Positions 37,411 through 47,619 of a stretch of 64,000 nt of DNA are shown in pieces. Origin of the DNA: Alteromonas mediterranea DE (lineage in GTDB: Bacteria; Pseudomonadota; Gammaproteobacteria; Enterobacterales; Alteromonadaceae). The stretch is taken from NCBI RefSeq assembly GCF_000020585.3, contig NC_011138.3, forward strand, positions 1,581,193 to 1,645,192, in the 5' to 3' direction. A program made the position numbers and the translations under genes. The notes beneath the pieces are model-generated. The model was not told the DNA's origin. It was given only the letters and a program-made list of their open reading frames with translations, and searched no databases. The stretch's first letter is position 1; each line of letters opens with the position of its first letter.

Positions 37411-39549
37411 ATGTCTCGCAGAATTATGTTGATCCCAGTTGGCACCAGTGTGGGCCTAACAACGGTCAGCATGGGCCTTGTTCGCGCTATAGAAGAACAA
37501 GGTATAAAACTAAATTTTTTCAAGCCCGTAGCGCAACCGCGCCGCGGTGATAACGGTGAAGAACGCTCCACCGCAATCATAGCCCATCACGCTAGCGTAT
37601 CGCCGATAACGCCGTTTGAACTCGACTATGTTGAGCGCATGATCAGCAACGACAGCACCGATGAGCTACTTGAAGAAATTATCGAACGCTTTGAAGAGAA
37701 AAGCGTACAAGACGCTGTTACCGTTATCGAAGGGTTAGTGACCACTCGCCATCACCCTTACGCTGAACGATTGAATTTAGAAATAAGCCGTGCGTTAGAT
37801 GCAGATATTGTCTTTGTTGCCGTGCCAGGTAACGATTCAACAACTGATATTAACCACCGACTTGAAATTGTTGTAGATACCTACGGCGGTCATAAAAGCC
37901 AAAAAGTAGTAGGCTGTATTTTCAACAAGGTCAACGCGCCGTTTGATGAACACGGTCGACTGCGCGCCGATATTGGTGCTATAGAGGCCCCTGAACATGA
38001 CGAAGCGCGTACGCAAGCCCTTCGCGAATTACCTATTTTCAAAAAAGGCTTAAGCTTACTTGGTACCATTGATTGGAGTGCTGACTTAGTCTCTCCTCGT
38101 GCTACCGATGTCGCTAAACACCTCAATGCTACCTTGTTAAATGAGGGTGAATTGTCCGAGCGTCGCTTAAGCAGTGTAACCTTTTGCGCGCGAGAAATTC
38201 ACAACATGACGCATACGTTAAAACCCGGCGCGCTACTTGTAATGTCTGGTGATCGCGGCGATGTTTTTGTGTCGTGTTGTTTAGCTGCGTTAAACGGTAC
38301 TAAATTAGGTGCACTGCTTTTAACTGGTGGTTATCAACCAGATGAAAACATTATGGCACTGTGCAGCCAAGCGATGGAAACGGGGTTACCCGTTATGTTG
38401 GTAAATTCGAATACATGGCAAACGGCTCAATCACTGCATGCTTTCAATCAGGAAGTGCCGGTTGACGACAGCCAGCGTATTGAAAAAGTGATGGTGCATA
38501 CCGCTGAAAGTTTAGATGCAAGCTGGGTAAATTCGCTTACGCAAAAAGTATCGCGCCAGAAAAAGCTATCGCCTTCTGCGTTTCGTTTTTATCTGACTAA
38601 CCGCGCAAGACAAGTTAACAAGCGCGTAGTGCTGCCTGAAGGCTGTGAGCCAAGGACGGTAGTTGCGGCATCAATTTGTGCAAAGCGCGGTTTGGCGCGA
38701 CCGGTACTCATTGGCGATGAGACAGAAATTCGCCGTGTTGCAGAGCAGCAAGGGGTAGTATTGAGCGATGGCGTAGAAATTGTTTCTCCGAGTGAGATAA
38801 AAGATGACTACGTTGAAGGCTTAGTGGCTCTGCGCGGCCACAAAGGTGTGACTGAAGTGGTAGCAAAAGAGCTACTGGATGACAACGTTACGTTGGGCAC
38901 TATGATGCTTCAGCAAGGCGACGTTGACGGGCTAGTCTCTGGTGCAGTTAATACCACCGCCAATACCATTCGTCCAGCGCTACAGCTTATTAAAACGGCA
39001 GAGAATGCATCTTTGGTATCATCGGTATTTTTCATGCTGTTGCCTGATCAAGTATTGGTATATGGCGACTGTGCGATAAACCCAGACCCTAACGCGCAGC
39101 AACTGGCCGACATTGCTATTCAATCTGCAGAATCTGCACAGATGTTTGGTATTGAGCCGCGTGTGGCAATGATAAGCTACAGTACAGGCTCGTCAGGTGC
39201 AGGTAGTGACGTAGAGAAAGTGCGCGAAGCAACTAAAATTGCACAAGAATTACGCCCTGATTTACTCATCGATGGCCCGCTACAATATGATGCAGCAGCA
39301 ATCGAGAGCGTAGGTAAGAGCAAAGCACCAAACAGCCCGGTTGCGGGTAAAGCAAACGTGTTTGTGTTCCCTGACCTCAATACCGGAAACACTACTTATA
39401 AAGCGGTGCAGCGCAGCTTCGACTTAGTGTGTATTGGCCCTATGCTGCAAGGCATGAGAAAGCCAGTCAACGACTTAAGTCGCGGTGCGTTGGTGGATGA
39501 TATTGTATTTACCATAGCCCTTACTGCTATTCAGGCGGCAGGTAATTAA
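37411..39549 (+). CDS. pta: Phosphate acetyltransferase (long form)
   Basis: 712-residue Pta converting acetyl-CoA and phosphate to acetyl phosphate. The long gammaproteobacterial form: an N-terminal P-loop-like domain (from VPVGTSVGLTTVSMGL), a DRTGG-type middle region (about 235-345) and the catalytic C-terminal domain (about 385-710; KRVVLPEGCEPRTV, MISYSTGSSGAGSDV, VFPDLNTGNTTYKAVQR). AGGAG precedes the ATG. With AckA it links acetyl-CoA, including that made from hydroxybutyrate, to acetate. Confidence 0.97.
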   Translation: MSRRIMLIPVGTSVGLTTVSMGLVRAIEEQGIKLNFFKPVAQPRRGDNGEERSTAIIAHHASVSPITPFELDYVERMISNDSTDELLEEIIERFEEKSVQDAVTVIEGLVTTRHHPYAERLNLEISRALDADIVFVAVPGNDSTTDINHRLEIVVDTYGGHKSQKVVGCIFNKVNAPFDEHGRLRADIGAIEAPEHDEARTQALRELPIFKKGLSLLGTIDWSADLVSPRATDVAKHLNATLLNEGELSERRLSSVTFCAREIHNMTHTLKPGALLVMSGDRGDVFVSCCLAALNGTKLGALLLTGGYQPDENIMALCSQAMETGLPVMLVNSNTWQTAQSLHAFNQEVPVDDSQRIEKVMVHTAESLDASWVNSLTQKVSRQKKLSPSAFRFYLTNRARQVNKRVVLPEGCEPRTVVAASICAKRGLARPVLIGDETEIRRVAEQQGVVLSDGVEIVSPSEIKDDYVEGLVALRGHKGVTEVVAKELLDDNVTLGTMMLQQGDVDGLVSGAVNTTANTIRPALQLIKTAENASLVSSVFFMLLPDQVLVYGDCAINPDPNAQQLADIAIQSAESAQMFGIEPRVAMISYSTGSSGAGSDVEKVREATKIAQELRPDLLIDGPLQYDAAAIESVGKSKAPNSPVAGKANVFVFPDLNTGNTTYKAVQRSFDLVCIGPMLQGMRKPVNDLSRGALVDDIVFTIALTAIQAAGN

Positions 39550-39587
39550 TAAAATTTAGCGTCTAATCCACATACATTAAATGAGAG

Positions 39588-39614
39588 CGGCGCCAAATGT
39601 AAGGCGCCGTTTTT
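39588..39614 (+). terminator. Intrinsic terminator of ackA-pta
   Basis: CGGCGCC (39588-39594), loop AAATGTAA, GGCGCCG (39603-39609) then five T. Confidence 0.93.
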
Positions 39615-39740
39615 CCAAAAGTAAAGCTCCAACCAACGCTTTTTGATTTAGTCATTTCGGCACGATTGAAAGAGTTTATTGAACAAAATAGGTAGATTAG
39701 CTATTTTGGAAGTATCACATATCAAGTGGGGAACAGGTCT

Positions 39741-39989
39741 ATGAAAGTCATTTCAGCAACTGAAGCTAAAAATTCATTCGGAGAGCTGCTAATGAGTGTG
39801 CAATCTGAGCCAGTCTCAATTACCAGAAACGGTAAAGAGCAAGGTGTATTACTGTCCAGTAGAGAATACGCAGCGCTTAAACGTCAAGCGCTAGTTTCGG
39901 CCGTCCAAGAAGGAAGGAAAAGTGGCAGAGCTGGTACTTTAGACATAGAAGCAATAAAAAATGAGGCCAAGGAACGAGTCGATAATTGA
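39741..39989 (+). CDS. Phd/YefM-family antitoxin
   Basis: 82-residue antitoxin. The N-terminal Phd fold (MKVISATEAKNSFGELLMSV, then PVSITRNGKEQGVLLSSREY) binds DNA, and the charged C-terminal part (about 55-82) should wrap the toxin. It starts at 39741, where the conserved Phd N-terminus begins. The stop codon shares its A with the start of the toxin gene. Such proteins usually repress their own operon, alone and with the toxin. Confidence 0.9.
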   Translation: MKVISATEAKNSFGELLMSVQSEPVSITRNGKEQGVLLSSREYAALKRQALVSAVQEGRKSGRAGTLDIEAIKNEAKERVDN

Positions 39990-40303
39990 TGCATATTACG
40001 ATATCGAATCTTGCAAAAGAGGATTTAATCGATATCTGGCTTTATGGCCACAAAGTATGGGACGAGTCATTAGCCGACAGGTACTTAGATGGCCTGTATG
40101 ATGCAATTTCTTTACTTTCCTCAAACCCTTACCGCTACCCAGAATATCAAGATAAAAATGTTGCTCCGTTCAGACTTATGCCAATAAAAAATCACTTGAT
40201 AGCCTATGAGGTAAGTGGCTCAAACATCTTCATAGTGCGCGTATTACACGAAAGTATGGATACGGTTTCAAGAATGTCGGTGAGCAGTCGGCCGTCGGAG
40301 TAA
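39989..40303 (+). CDS. RelE/ParE-superfamily toxin
   Basis: 104-residue toxin. ISNLAKEDLIDIWLYGHKVWDESLADRYLDGLYDAISLLSSNP and ILFIVRVLHESMD-like ending (IFIVRVLHESMD) are typical of ParE; such toxins act on DNA gyrase, while RelE relatives cut mRNA, and the target cannot be fixed here. TGATG overlaps the antitoxin stop by one base, and no separate ribosome site is near, so translation is coupled. The pair sits between two core operons and is probably acquired. Confidence 0.9.
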   Translation: MHITISNLAKEDLIDIWLYGHKVWDESLADRYLDGLYDAISLLSSNPYRYPEYQDKNVAPFRLMPIKNHLIAYEVSGSNIFIVRVLHESMDTVSRMSVSSRPSE

Positions 40304-40452
40304 CTAGGTAAAAACTTACGTTTAACTACACCGAATCGTTTTTTAAGGGCAGCTTTGCCCCATAAATATCAGTTCTCCACTTCAGAACAGTAAATGCTGC
40401 AGCCGATATTTTTTAACTTTCCAAAATACCTTTCAGATTGTGCTCTATAGGC

Positions 40453-41967
40453 TTAGTTGCGGTTGATATCGGCTCTCTTAAGTGTTATCGCAGACGCTAA
40501 AAGAAATAACGTTAATAGCCAAACACCTAATTCCTGTAGATGGTAGTACGGTGTAAATCCGCGAGTTACGACAACAGGCGCTGAAATGTTACCTGCCGTG
40601 AATTGAGGCAAGCGCGTTGTCACTTCGCCTTTGTGGTCTATAAAGGCGGTAATGCCGTTATTTGTAGCCCTAACAACAGGGCGGCCTAATTCAAGGGCAC
40701 GCATTTGCGCAATCTGCAAATGCTGAGCAGGGCCGTGAGAATGTCCAAACCACGCATCATTACTTACTGTAATGATCATGTCGGTATCTTCAAATACGTT
40801 TGCCATTACTTGATGGGGAAACGCAATTTCAAAACAGATAGCGGGTGCCAGATGAATACCATTGGCTTCTAAGTTGGCTTGCTGATAATCACCCCGAGAG
40901 AATGACGACATGGGCAAGTCGAATAGGGGGGCAAGGGGGCGAAGCCAATCTTCAAAAGGCACAAACTCACCTACAGGCAAAAGGTGGTGCTTTGAAAAAC
41001 GGTTACTGTGAAAATATTGATACTCAGGGGACGTAGCATCTGGCGTGCGTTTACCAAGCACAATAAGGTTGTTCCACGCCTCGTCAGTTTCCCAGTTATA
41101 GTTAACAATACCAGTTATAAGAGCGGTGTTTTCTGTAAAGGCTCGTTCATTAACCTTGGCAAGATAGGGTTGCGCCAATGGTTCAAGCTTGGGAACCGCC
41201 GCCTCTGGCCAAATAATCAGGTCGTTATCCCATAAGCTTTCGGTTAGCTTCCAATAGGTATCCATGGTAGGGCCATCTTGCTCAGGTACCCACCGTAAAC
41301 TTTGTGCAATATTGCCTTGGGCCATGCCTACCGAGTAGGTCTTTTCTGGCGTAACCCAGGTATGCTGTTTAAGCAGATAGCCGCTGGTAAATAAGCACAG
41401 CGCAACCAGCAATGCGTTGGCGAAAGTTCGCCTATTGTGAATCAGCGCAAATAGGGTAGCGCTAATAACGATAAGCGCGCTTATTCCTGTTTCACCAATA
41501 ACAGGGGCAAAGCCAGACAGTGGGCTTTCTAGCTGGCTATAGCCTAAAGATAACCACGGAAAGCCACTTAGCATCCAACTTCGCAACCACTCGGCCACAA
41601 CCCAGAAAAAAGGCAGTACCATGGGCCATAAAAGGGGCGAAAAAAACTTGGCGGTGAGTTTAGTGGCGAGCGCTGGATATAGCGCCAAGTAACTACAAAG
41701 TAATGCCATTAAGGCAATGGAACCGATAAGAGGTAATCCACCAAAGTCGGCAATACTGACGTGTACCCAACTAATGCCTGCGCCGAACCAGCCCGCACCA
41801 AATAGCCATCCGGCAAAAAACGGGCGATGTTTGAGCTTAATCACCTGTCGTATCGCCAGCGCGAGTGCAGGAATAGTTAACAGCCACATGTTAAAAGGTG
41901 CAAAAGCTAGCGTTAAGCTGGCGCCGCTTAAAATAAGAAGGAGATGGGGGAAAAACCGTTTCAGCAT
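40453..41967 (-). CDS. lnt: Apolipoprotein N-acyltransferase
   Basis: Inner-membrane enzyme that adds the third acyl chain to lipoproteins. 504 residues: six to seven N-terminal membrane helices (about 5-205), a periplasmic nitrilase-like domain (about 215-470) with catalytic Glu in IIWPEAAVPK, Lys in the segment before LPVGEFVPFE and Cys in APAICFEIAFP, and a final helix (about 480-500). It is the last gene of the miaB-phoH-ybeY-corC-lnt operon, 104 bp after corC. Confidence 0.96.
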   Translation of the reverse strand: MLKRFFPHLLLILSGASLTLAFAPFNMWLLTIPALALAIRQVIKLKHRPFFAGWLFGAGWFGAGISWVHVSIADFGGLPLIGSIALMALLCSYLALYPALATKLTAKFFSPLLWPMVLPFFWVVAEWLRSWMLSGFPWLSLGYSQLESPLSGFAPVIGETGISALIVISATLFALIHNRRTFANALLVALCLFTSGYLLKQHTWVTPEKTYSVGMAQGNIAQSLRWVPEQDGPTMDTYWKLTESLWDNDLIIWPEAAVPKLEPLAQPYLAKVNERAFTENTALITGIVNYNWETDEAWNNLIVLGKRTPDATSPEYQYFHSNRFSKHHLLPVGEFVPFEDWLRPLAPLFDLPMSSFSRGDYQQANLEANGIHLAPAICFEIAFPHQVMANVFEDTDMIITVSNDAWFGHSHGPAQHLQIAQMRALELGRPVVRATNNGITAFIDHKGEVTTRLPQFTAGNISAPVVVTRGFTPYYHLQELGVWLLTLFLLASAITLKRADINRN

Positions 41968-42012
41968 AGGTGTGATCTGATGGTGGTTATTAAGGTTGTT
42001 ATAATTAACCTA

Positions 42013-42041
42013 GGGCGAAAGCGTCATGCTTTATTTCGCCC
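42013..42041 (-). other. Hairpin between corC and lnt
   Basis: GGGCGAAA (42013-42020) pairs with TTTCGCCC (42034-42041). No T-tract; it may lower read-through or stabilise the upstream message. Confidence 0.35.
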
Positions 42042-42071
42042 AAGGAAAAAGGCGCTTGCTAAGTTACTGCA

Positions 42072-42929
42072 TTATTCAAGTGAAGGCACAGACACTTTAA
42101 GCTGAATAAGCCGACGTTTGTCCGAGTTGGTGACTTTGAATTGAATATCGCCAATGGTTATCTCGTCGTTGGTTTCAGGCATATGGCCAAACGCTTTAAG
42201 TACTATTCCGCCAATGGTATCCGCTTCTTCTTCACTGAACTTGGTTTCAAAAAATTCGTTGAAGTCGTCTACCGGGGTAAGCGCTTTAACGGAATAGGTC
42301 GACTTATTCAGCGGGCGAATATCGTCGGTGCCGTCCTCTTCGGTATCGTATTCGTCTTCAATTTCACCCACGATAATCTCTAGAATATCTTCAATGGTGA
42401 CAAGACCCGATACGCCGCCGTATTCATCCACAACAATGGCCATATGGTAGCGCTGTTGACGAAATTCTTTTAGCAGTACGTCAACCCGTTTACTCTCAGG
42501 GACAATGACCGCAGGGCGTAAAATATCTTTCAGGTTAAATTCTTTTTCTGCATTAAAAGCAAACGCAAGCAGGTCTTTTGCAAGCAAAATACCTTCGATG
42601 TGGTCTTTATCTTCACTAATAACAGGAAAACGGGAGTGGGCAGATTCAAGCATGAGAGGCAGGAATTCTTCTACCTTCTTCTCAACATCTATGGTGGTCA
42701 TTTGAGCGCGAGGGATCATGATATCCCTTACTCGCATTTCATTTACCCCAATTACCCCTTCAATCATTTCACGGGTTTGTGGGTCTATGATGTCATTCTG
42801 TTCAGCATCGGTAATAACCGATACTAACTCTTCTTTACTTCTCGGCTCGCCAGAAATCGAATTTTTTAGTTTATCTAACCAACTCTTGCCTGATGAGCCG
42901 TTGGTAGAGTGAGGATTATCGTCGCTCAT
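42072..42929 (-). CDS. corC: CorC/YbeX-type CBS-domain protein (magnesium/cobalt efflux family)
   Basis: 285-residue soluble protein with two CBS domains (about 70-190, including [14 protein letters not shown] and [30 protein letters not shown]) and a C-terminal CorC/HlyC transporter-associated domain (about 205-280). No membrane segments. In E. coli the equivalent gene is ybeX, linked to magnesium homeostasis and ribosome maturation. Same operon position, between ybeY and lnt. Confidence 0.94.
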   Translation of the reverse strand: MSDDNPHSTNGSSGKSWLDKLKNSISGEPRSKEELVSVITDAEQNDIIDPQTREMIEGVIGVNEMRVRDIMIPRAQMTTIDVEKKVEEFLPLMLESAHSRFPVISEDKDHIEGILLAKDLLAFAFNAEKEFNLKDILRPAVIVPESKRVDVLLKEFRQQRYHMAIVVDEYGGVSGLVTIEDILEIIVGEIEDEYDTEEDGTDDIRPLNKSTYSVKALTPVDDFNEFFETKFSEEEADTIGGIVLKAFGHMPETNDEITIGDIQFKVTNSDKRRLIQLKVSVPSLE

Positions 42930-43044
42930 AATGTCCGTTTAATTGTTAGTTCAACGCCAACGTTAAAATGGTTCGTGCTGGGCGTCAATGTTTTATTGTT
43001 ATTAAGTGTTAAATGCTATATATAACAATGGATTGTGATGACTT

Positions 43045-43521
43045 TTACTCGTCAGCGTCGTAGGGGTTATCAATGCCTAATTGGGCAAGAATATCAATCT
43101 CTTTACCTTCCATTTCCTCGGCTTCTGCATCGTCTATATGGTCATATCCCATTAAATGCAAGAGGCCGTGGACTGTCATATGTGCGTAGTGATCGCTTAC
43201 TTGCTTATCCTGCTCTTCAGCTTCACGGCTGATAACGGGCGCACAAATAACTAAATCGCCAAGCAGGTTAATTTCAATACCTGGCGGCGCTTCAAAAGGA
43301 AAAGATAATACATTAGTAGGTTTGTGTTTACCGCGATATTCACTGTTCAAGCTTTGGCTTTCCGCTTCATCGGTAAAGCGAATAGTGACTTCTTGATCAC
43401 TTAAACCTTCGTACTTAAGAACAGCGTTGGCCCATAACTCAAGCTCTGCAGGCGAAGGGATGTCAATTGAAATGACCTCTTCACCTTCGAATGCTTGTTG
43501 TACATCAATAATAGCGGTCAC
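43045..43521 (-). CDS. ybeY: Endoribonuclease/rRNA maturation factor YbeY
   Basis: 158-residue zinc metalloprotein needed for 16S rRNA 3' processing and ribosome quality control. The UPF0054 zinc motif is HGLLHLMGYDH with H118, H122 and H128. The start overlaps the phoH stop by 4 nt (coupled translation), the order seen across gammaproteobacteria. Confidence 0.97.
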   Translation of the reverse strand: MTAIIDVQQAFEGEEVISIDIPSPAELELWANAVLKYEGLSDQEVTIRFTDEAESQSLNSEYRGKHKPTNVLSFPFEAPPGIEINLLGDLVICAPVISREAEEQDKQVSDHYAHMTVHGLLHLMGYDHIDDAEAEEMEGKEIDILAQLGIDNPYDADE

Positions 43522-44639
43522 GATGCGCTATCGCCTTTTGCGGGCGACGCGTTAGACTGGTTTTGCGCTGACTGCGCAGACGCATTAGCTTGCGCGTCTT
43601 GGGCGGTTTGCTCACGCTGAAGTTGCAAAGCTTCCTCTTTAAGCGCTTTGCGAAGACGCTCTTGTTCCGCGTCGTGAATCTCGTAAGCACGCACAATGCG
43701 AGCAACTACAGGGTGTCGTACCACGTCCTCTGCATGAAAGAAATTGAACGATATATCGTTCACTTCGCTTAATACTTCGATGGCATGGCGCAGGCCAGAT
43801 TTCGCGCCACGAGGTAAATCTACTTGTGTGATGTCACCGGTGATCACCGCTTTCGAATTAAAGCCGATACGGGTTAAGAACATTTTCATTTGCTCTACCG
43901 TGGTGTTTTGGCTTTCATCCAGAATAATAAAGGCATCGTTAAGTGTACGGCCACGCATGTAAGCCAGCGGAGCCACTTCAATTACATTGCGCTCCATAAG
44001 CTTTTCAACTTTCTCGAAGCCCAGCATTTCAAATAGGGCGTCGTAAAGAGGGCGTAAGTACGGGTCGACCTTTTGCGATAAATCGCCGGGTAAGAAACCT
44101 AATTTTTCACCAGCTTCCACCGCAGGGCGGGTGAGCAATATGCGGCGTATCTCTTGGCGTTCTAGTGCGTCTACTGCCGCAGCTACTGCGAGATAGGTTT
44201 TACCTGTACCCGCAGGGCCAATACCAAAGGTAATGTCGTGGTTAACAATGTTCGCCACGTATTGCGCCTGGTTGGGGTTGCGCGGCTTAATCACGCCGCG
44301 CTTAGTTTTGATATTCACTTCTTTGCCATAGCCACCGGTTGCGTCTTTCTCAATAACCCGGGCTTCTTGAATGGCTAAGTGAACTTGTTCTGCTTCAAGC
44401 TCTGGAATACGGCCTTTAATCGGCTGTGTTTCTATATAAAGAAGCTTAAGTAATTCACTAGCACTTTTTATTTGCTGCGGTTCACCCAACACCTTGAACG
44501 CGTTATTTCGGTAGGTAATTTCTACGCCTAGCCTGCGCTCTATCTGTTTGATGTTATCGTCAAAGGGGCCACACAAACTCGCCAAACGCTTACTATCTGA
44601 CGGTTCTAAATCAAATTCGTTACTAACCAATGTACTCAA
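43518..44639 (-). CDS. ybeZ: PhoH-family ATPase (YbeZ)
   Basis: 373-residue P-loop protein with an N-terminal KH-like region, Walker A GPAGTGKT at 141-148 and a Walker B-like IILDESQNTT. PhoH/YbeZ works with YbeY in RNA metabolism, and its helicase-like role is inferred from the family. The Gln/Ala/Ser-rich C-terminal tail (about 335-373) is low-complexity and species-specific. It overlaps ybeY by 4 nt. Confidence 0.95.
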   Translation of the reverse strand: MSTLVSNEFDLEPSDSKRLASLCGPFDDNIKQIERRLGVEITYRNNAFKVLGEPQQIKSASELLKLLYIETQPIKGRIPELEAEQVHLAIQEARVIEKDATGGYGKEVNIKTKRGVIKPRNPNQAQYVANIVNHDITFGIGPAGTGKTYLAVAAAVDALERQEIRRILLTRPAVEAGEKLGFLPGDLSQKVDPYLRPLYDALFEMLGFEKVEKLMERNVIEVAPLAYMRGRTLNDAFIILDESQNTTVEQMKMFLTRIGFNSKAVITGDITQVDLPRGAKSGLRHAIEVLSEVNDISFNFFHAEDVVRHPVVARIVRAYEIHDAEQERLRKALKEEALQLQREQTAQDAQANASAQSAQNQSNASPAKGDSAS

Positions 44640-44667
44640 GCTACTTTTATCCTCGCTTTAAATGTAT

Positions 44668-46101
44668 TTAGGCTGGGCTAAATTGACCCACGCCAAGCTC
44701 ATCGGGCATATCTGCCTGATGCTTTGCCATAATAGATTGGGGCGAAACGGCAACACGCAAGCCCATCTCACTCTCTCTGCGCACAACTTCACCACGTAGT
44801 GAGTTGGTAAACACGTCGGTGATGTTTACATCAACGAATTCGCCAATCATGTCAGGTGTGCCTTCAAAGTTTACCACCCGGTTATTTTCAGTACGTCCAG
44901 AAAGCTCCATTGGGTTTTTCTTTGACGGACCTTCAACCAGAATACGCTGCTCTGTACCTACCATGTGACGAGCAATGCGCAATGCTTGTTGCGTAATACG
45001 CTGCTGTAGAAGGTGAAGACGCTGCTTTTTGGTCTCTTCCGTTACATCGTCGACAGCATCAGCCGCTGGTGTACCAGGGCGGGCACTATAAATGAAGCTG
45101 AAGCTAAGATCGTAATCAACGGCCTGAATCAAATCCATGGTGGCTTCAAAGTCAGCATCGGTTTCACCAGGGAACCCAATGATAAAGTCGCTCGACAAAC
45201 TAATGTTCGGGCGAATCTTTTTCAGCTTACGCATTTTAGATTTGTATTCTAATGCCGTATGACCGCGCTTCATAAGGTTCAATATGCGGTCTGAGCCACT
45301 TTGAACCGGTAGGTGAAGGTGGTCAACAAGCTCTGGAATTGAGGCGTACGCATCTATGATGTCGTCGGTGAATTCAACCGGGTGCGACGTGGTGTAGCGA
45401 ATGCGGTCGATACCGTCGATAGCTGCAACGAGTTCAAGTAACTCAGAGAAACGACAAATCGTACCGTCGTAGTTTTCACCGCGGTATGCATTTACGTTTT
45501 GACCAAGAAGGTTTACTTCACGTACGCCTTGGCCAGCAAGCTGTGCAATTTCAAGCAATACGTCATCAACAGGGCGGCTTACCTCTTCACCACGGGTGTA
45601 AGGTACTACGCAGAATGTACAGTATTTTGAACAGCCTTCCATAATGGAAACGAACGCGGTTGGGCCTTCAGCGCGCGGCTCAGGCAGGCGATCAAACTTT
45701 TCAATTTCAGGGAAGCTCACGTCAATCACTGACTTTGCGCCGCCTTTAAGTTCGTTAATCATTTCAGGCAAGCGGTGTAGTGTTTGCGGGCCGAAAACCA
45801 AGTCTACGAATGGCGCGCGCTGACGAATAGTGTCGCCTTCTTGTGAGGCTACACAGCCACCTACACCAATAATAAGTTCTGGCTTATCTTGCTTGAGGGT
45901 TTTCCAACGGCCAAGTTGATGAAACACTTTTTCCTGCGCTTTTTCGCGGATAGAGCAGGTGTTAAGCAAAATAACGTCGGCTTCTTCAGCACTTTGTGCA
46001 GCGCTAAAGCCGTGTGTTGAGTCTAGTAAGTCTGCCATTTTCTCCGAGTCGTACTCGTTCATTTGGCAGCCCCAGGTTTTGATATACAGCTTTTTAGTCA
46101 T
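44668..46101 (-). CDS. miaB: tRNA-2-methylthio-N6-isopentenyladenosine synthase MiaB
   Basis: Radical-SAM methylthiotransferase that thiomethylates i6A37 of tRNAs. 477 residues. The N-terminal UPF0004 cluster cysteines are C12, C49 and C83; the SAM cluster CSKYCTFC uses C157, C161 and C164; a TRAM domain (about 380-445) follows. Start 46101 ([20 protein letters not shown]) is the conserved one; an upstream extension in the same frame is rejected. First gene of the operon, divergent from ubiF as in E. coli. Confidence 0.97.
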   Translation of the reverse strand: MTKKLYIKTWGCQMNEYDSEKMADLLDSTHGFSAAQSAEEADVILLNTCSIREKAQEKVFHQLGRWKTLKQDKPELIIGVGGCVASQEGDTIRQRAPFVDLVFGPQTLHRLPEMINELKGGAKSVIDVSFPEIEKFDRLPEPRAEGPTAFVSIMEGCSKYCTFCVVPYTRGEEVSRPVDDVLLEIAQLAGQGVREVNLLGQNVNAYRGENYDGTICRFSELLELVAAIDGIDRIRYTTSHPVEFTDDIIDAYASIPELVDHLHLPVQSGSDRILNLMKRGHTALEYKSKMRKLKKIRPNISLSSDFIIGFPGETDADFEATMDLIQAVDYDLSFSFIYSARPGTPAADAVDDVTEETKKQRLHLLQQRITQQALRIARHMVGTEQRILVEGPSKKNPMELSGRTENNRVVNFEGTPDMIGEFVDVNITDVFTNSLRGEVVRRESEMGLRVAVSPQSIMAKHQADMPDELGVGQFSPA

Positions 46102-46419
46102 AACAACTATTCGATAACCTGTTAGTGTTCTTGTAAGTGAATGCAGTTTTACGTGGGTAAAGACAAAAGCATCTGCCCATGTGTTCTTAATCGGGCACAT
46201 CAAAATAGCCCGCAAAAAACAACTAACAATGTCAGTTACAAGAAGATGTTCAAAATAGCCGCATATTTTACCTGTTATGTATGCATATTCCCAGTGTATT
46301 GCGACGATTAGTGAATTTTTGATCTAACGCTATGATCTACCTCTAAACGGTATGACGTTTTACTTCACAGGGCTTGGTATTTTACGACATAATGCAAGTG
46401 CGTGTTTTAAGGAGAGTAA
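46102..46419. promoter_or_regulatory. Divergent promoter region miaB/ubiF
   Basis: No coding sequence or strong hairpin is seen. A CATAAT box near 46389 with TTCACA 18 bp upstream is a possible ubiF promoter. The miaB promoter was not resolved. Confidence 0.35.
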
Positions 46420-47619
46420 ATGGTCGATTTCTGTATAAATGGCGGTGGAATGGTGGGGGCTGCGCTGGCGCTAGGCCTTGCACAGCAGCACTACAAGGTA
46501 GTGGTTATAGAGCCTCACTTGCCTAAGCCTTTTCACCACGGTGATGGACCTGACCTGCGGGTATCGGCAATAAGCGAAGCTTCCGTTACGCTTTTAAAAG
46601 CACTGGGCGCCTGGGAGCATATTGCCGCTATGCGTGTAAAGCCGTATACGGGCCTTAGCGTGTGGGACGACCCTGCGCATCGAACAGACTTCACCGCACA
46701 AAGTATCGATATGCCCCAGCTTGGCTACTTTGTAGAAAACCGATTGTTGCAACTAGGTTGCCACGAAGCACTAAAACAGTATGAGAATGTTGAGCTTATT
46801 AGTGGCCAAACGGTGCAAGACATTCTGTTAGCCAATACTGCTACCGTTAACCTATCGAACGGCAGAACTATCGAGGCGAATTGGCTTATTGGTGCTGATG
46901 GTGCAAACTCTCAGGTAAGACAAGCGGCCGGTATCGGCACCACAGGTTGGCAGTATGCCCAACAGGCAATGGGTATCACAATCAAAATGGAAAAGCCTGT
47001 AGAACCTGTGACCTGGCAGCAGTTTACCTCAAGCGGCCCAAAAGCGTTTTTGCCTATGTTCGACAACTATGCCTCGCTTGTGTGGTACGACTCGCCCGAC
47101 GAACTCAAACGCATAAAAAGTTTAAAAGCGAGCCAACTTGAGAGTGAAATTCTTAACACTTTTCCTGATGAACTCACTAAAAATGACAACAGCTTTTCTG
47201 TTGTAGACAAAGCGGTTTTTCCGCTTACTCGTTCTCATGCTAAACACTATGTTAAAGGCTGCTGTGTGTTAATTGGCGATGCAGCGCACACCATTAATCC
47301 ATTGGCTGGGCAGGGCGTGAATTTAGGTTTCAAAGACGTAGAGGCGTTTTTATCTGTTACCGCTAAGGTTAATGCCAGCCACAGCACTGGTGAGCTGTCG
47401 CTAACGGATAACCTATTTTTGCAAATGCTTGTAGGCGACTATGAAAGGCCACGAAAGCGAGATAACGTGGTAATGATGAGCGCAATGGATGGGTTTTATA
47501 CCTTGTTTAGCAACGATATTGCCCCCATTAAATGGGTAAGAAACCAGCTACTTTCTGTGGCGCAGCGCATCGAGCCTGCTAAACAACAAGTGCTTAAATA
47601 TGCGATAGGGTTACGATAA
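46420..47619 (+). CDS. ubiF: Ubiquinone-biosynthesis FAD hydroxylase, UbiF type
   Basis: 399-residue flavin monooxygenase of the UbiH/UbiF family. FAD motifs: INGGGMVGAALALGLA (dinucleotide fold at about 6-22), the ADGANSQVR middle motif and LIGDAAHTINPLAGQGVNLG near residue 285. UbiF hydroxylates the demethoxyquinol intermediate. Position opposite miaB is the same as in E. coli, which supports UbiF over UbiH or UbiI. AAGGAG precedes the ATG. The stop overlaps the start of a 58-residue membrane protein. Confidence 0.9.
   Translation: MVDFCINGGGMVGAALALGLAQQHYKVVVIEPHLPKPFHHGDGPDLRVSAISEASVTLLKALGAWEHIAAMRVKPYTGLSVWDDPAHRTDFTAQSIDMPQLGYFVENRLLQLGCHEALKQYENVELISGQTVQDILLANTATVNLSNGRTIEANWLIGADGANSQVRQAAGIGTTGWQYAQQAMGITIKMEKPVEPVTWQQFTSSGPKAFLPMFDNYASLVWYDSPDELKRIKSLKASQLESEILNTFPDELTKNDNSFSVVDKAVFPLTRSHAKHYVKGCCVLIGDAAHTINPLAGQGVNLGFKDVEAFLSVTAKVNASHSTGELSLTDNLFLQMLVGDYERPRKRDNVVMMSAMDGFYTLFSNDIAPIKWVRNQLLSVAQRIEPAKQQVLKYAIGLR

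Noticed and set aside
40347..40360. GGGCA-gctt-TGCCC hairpin between the toxin gene and lnt
   Set aside because: A 5-bp stem with no T-tract on either strand; too weak to call a terminator.
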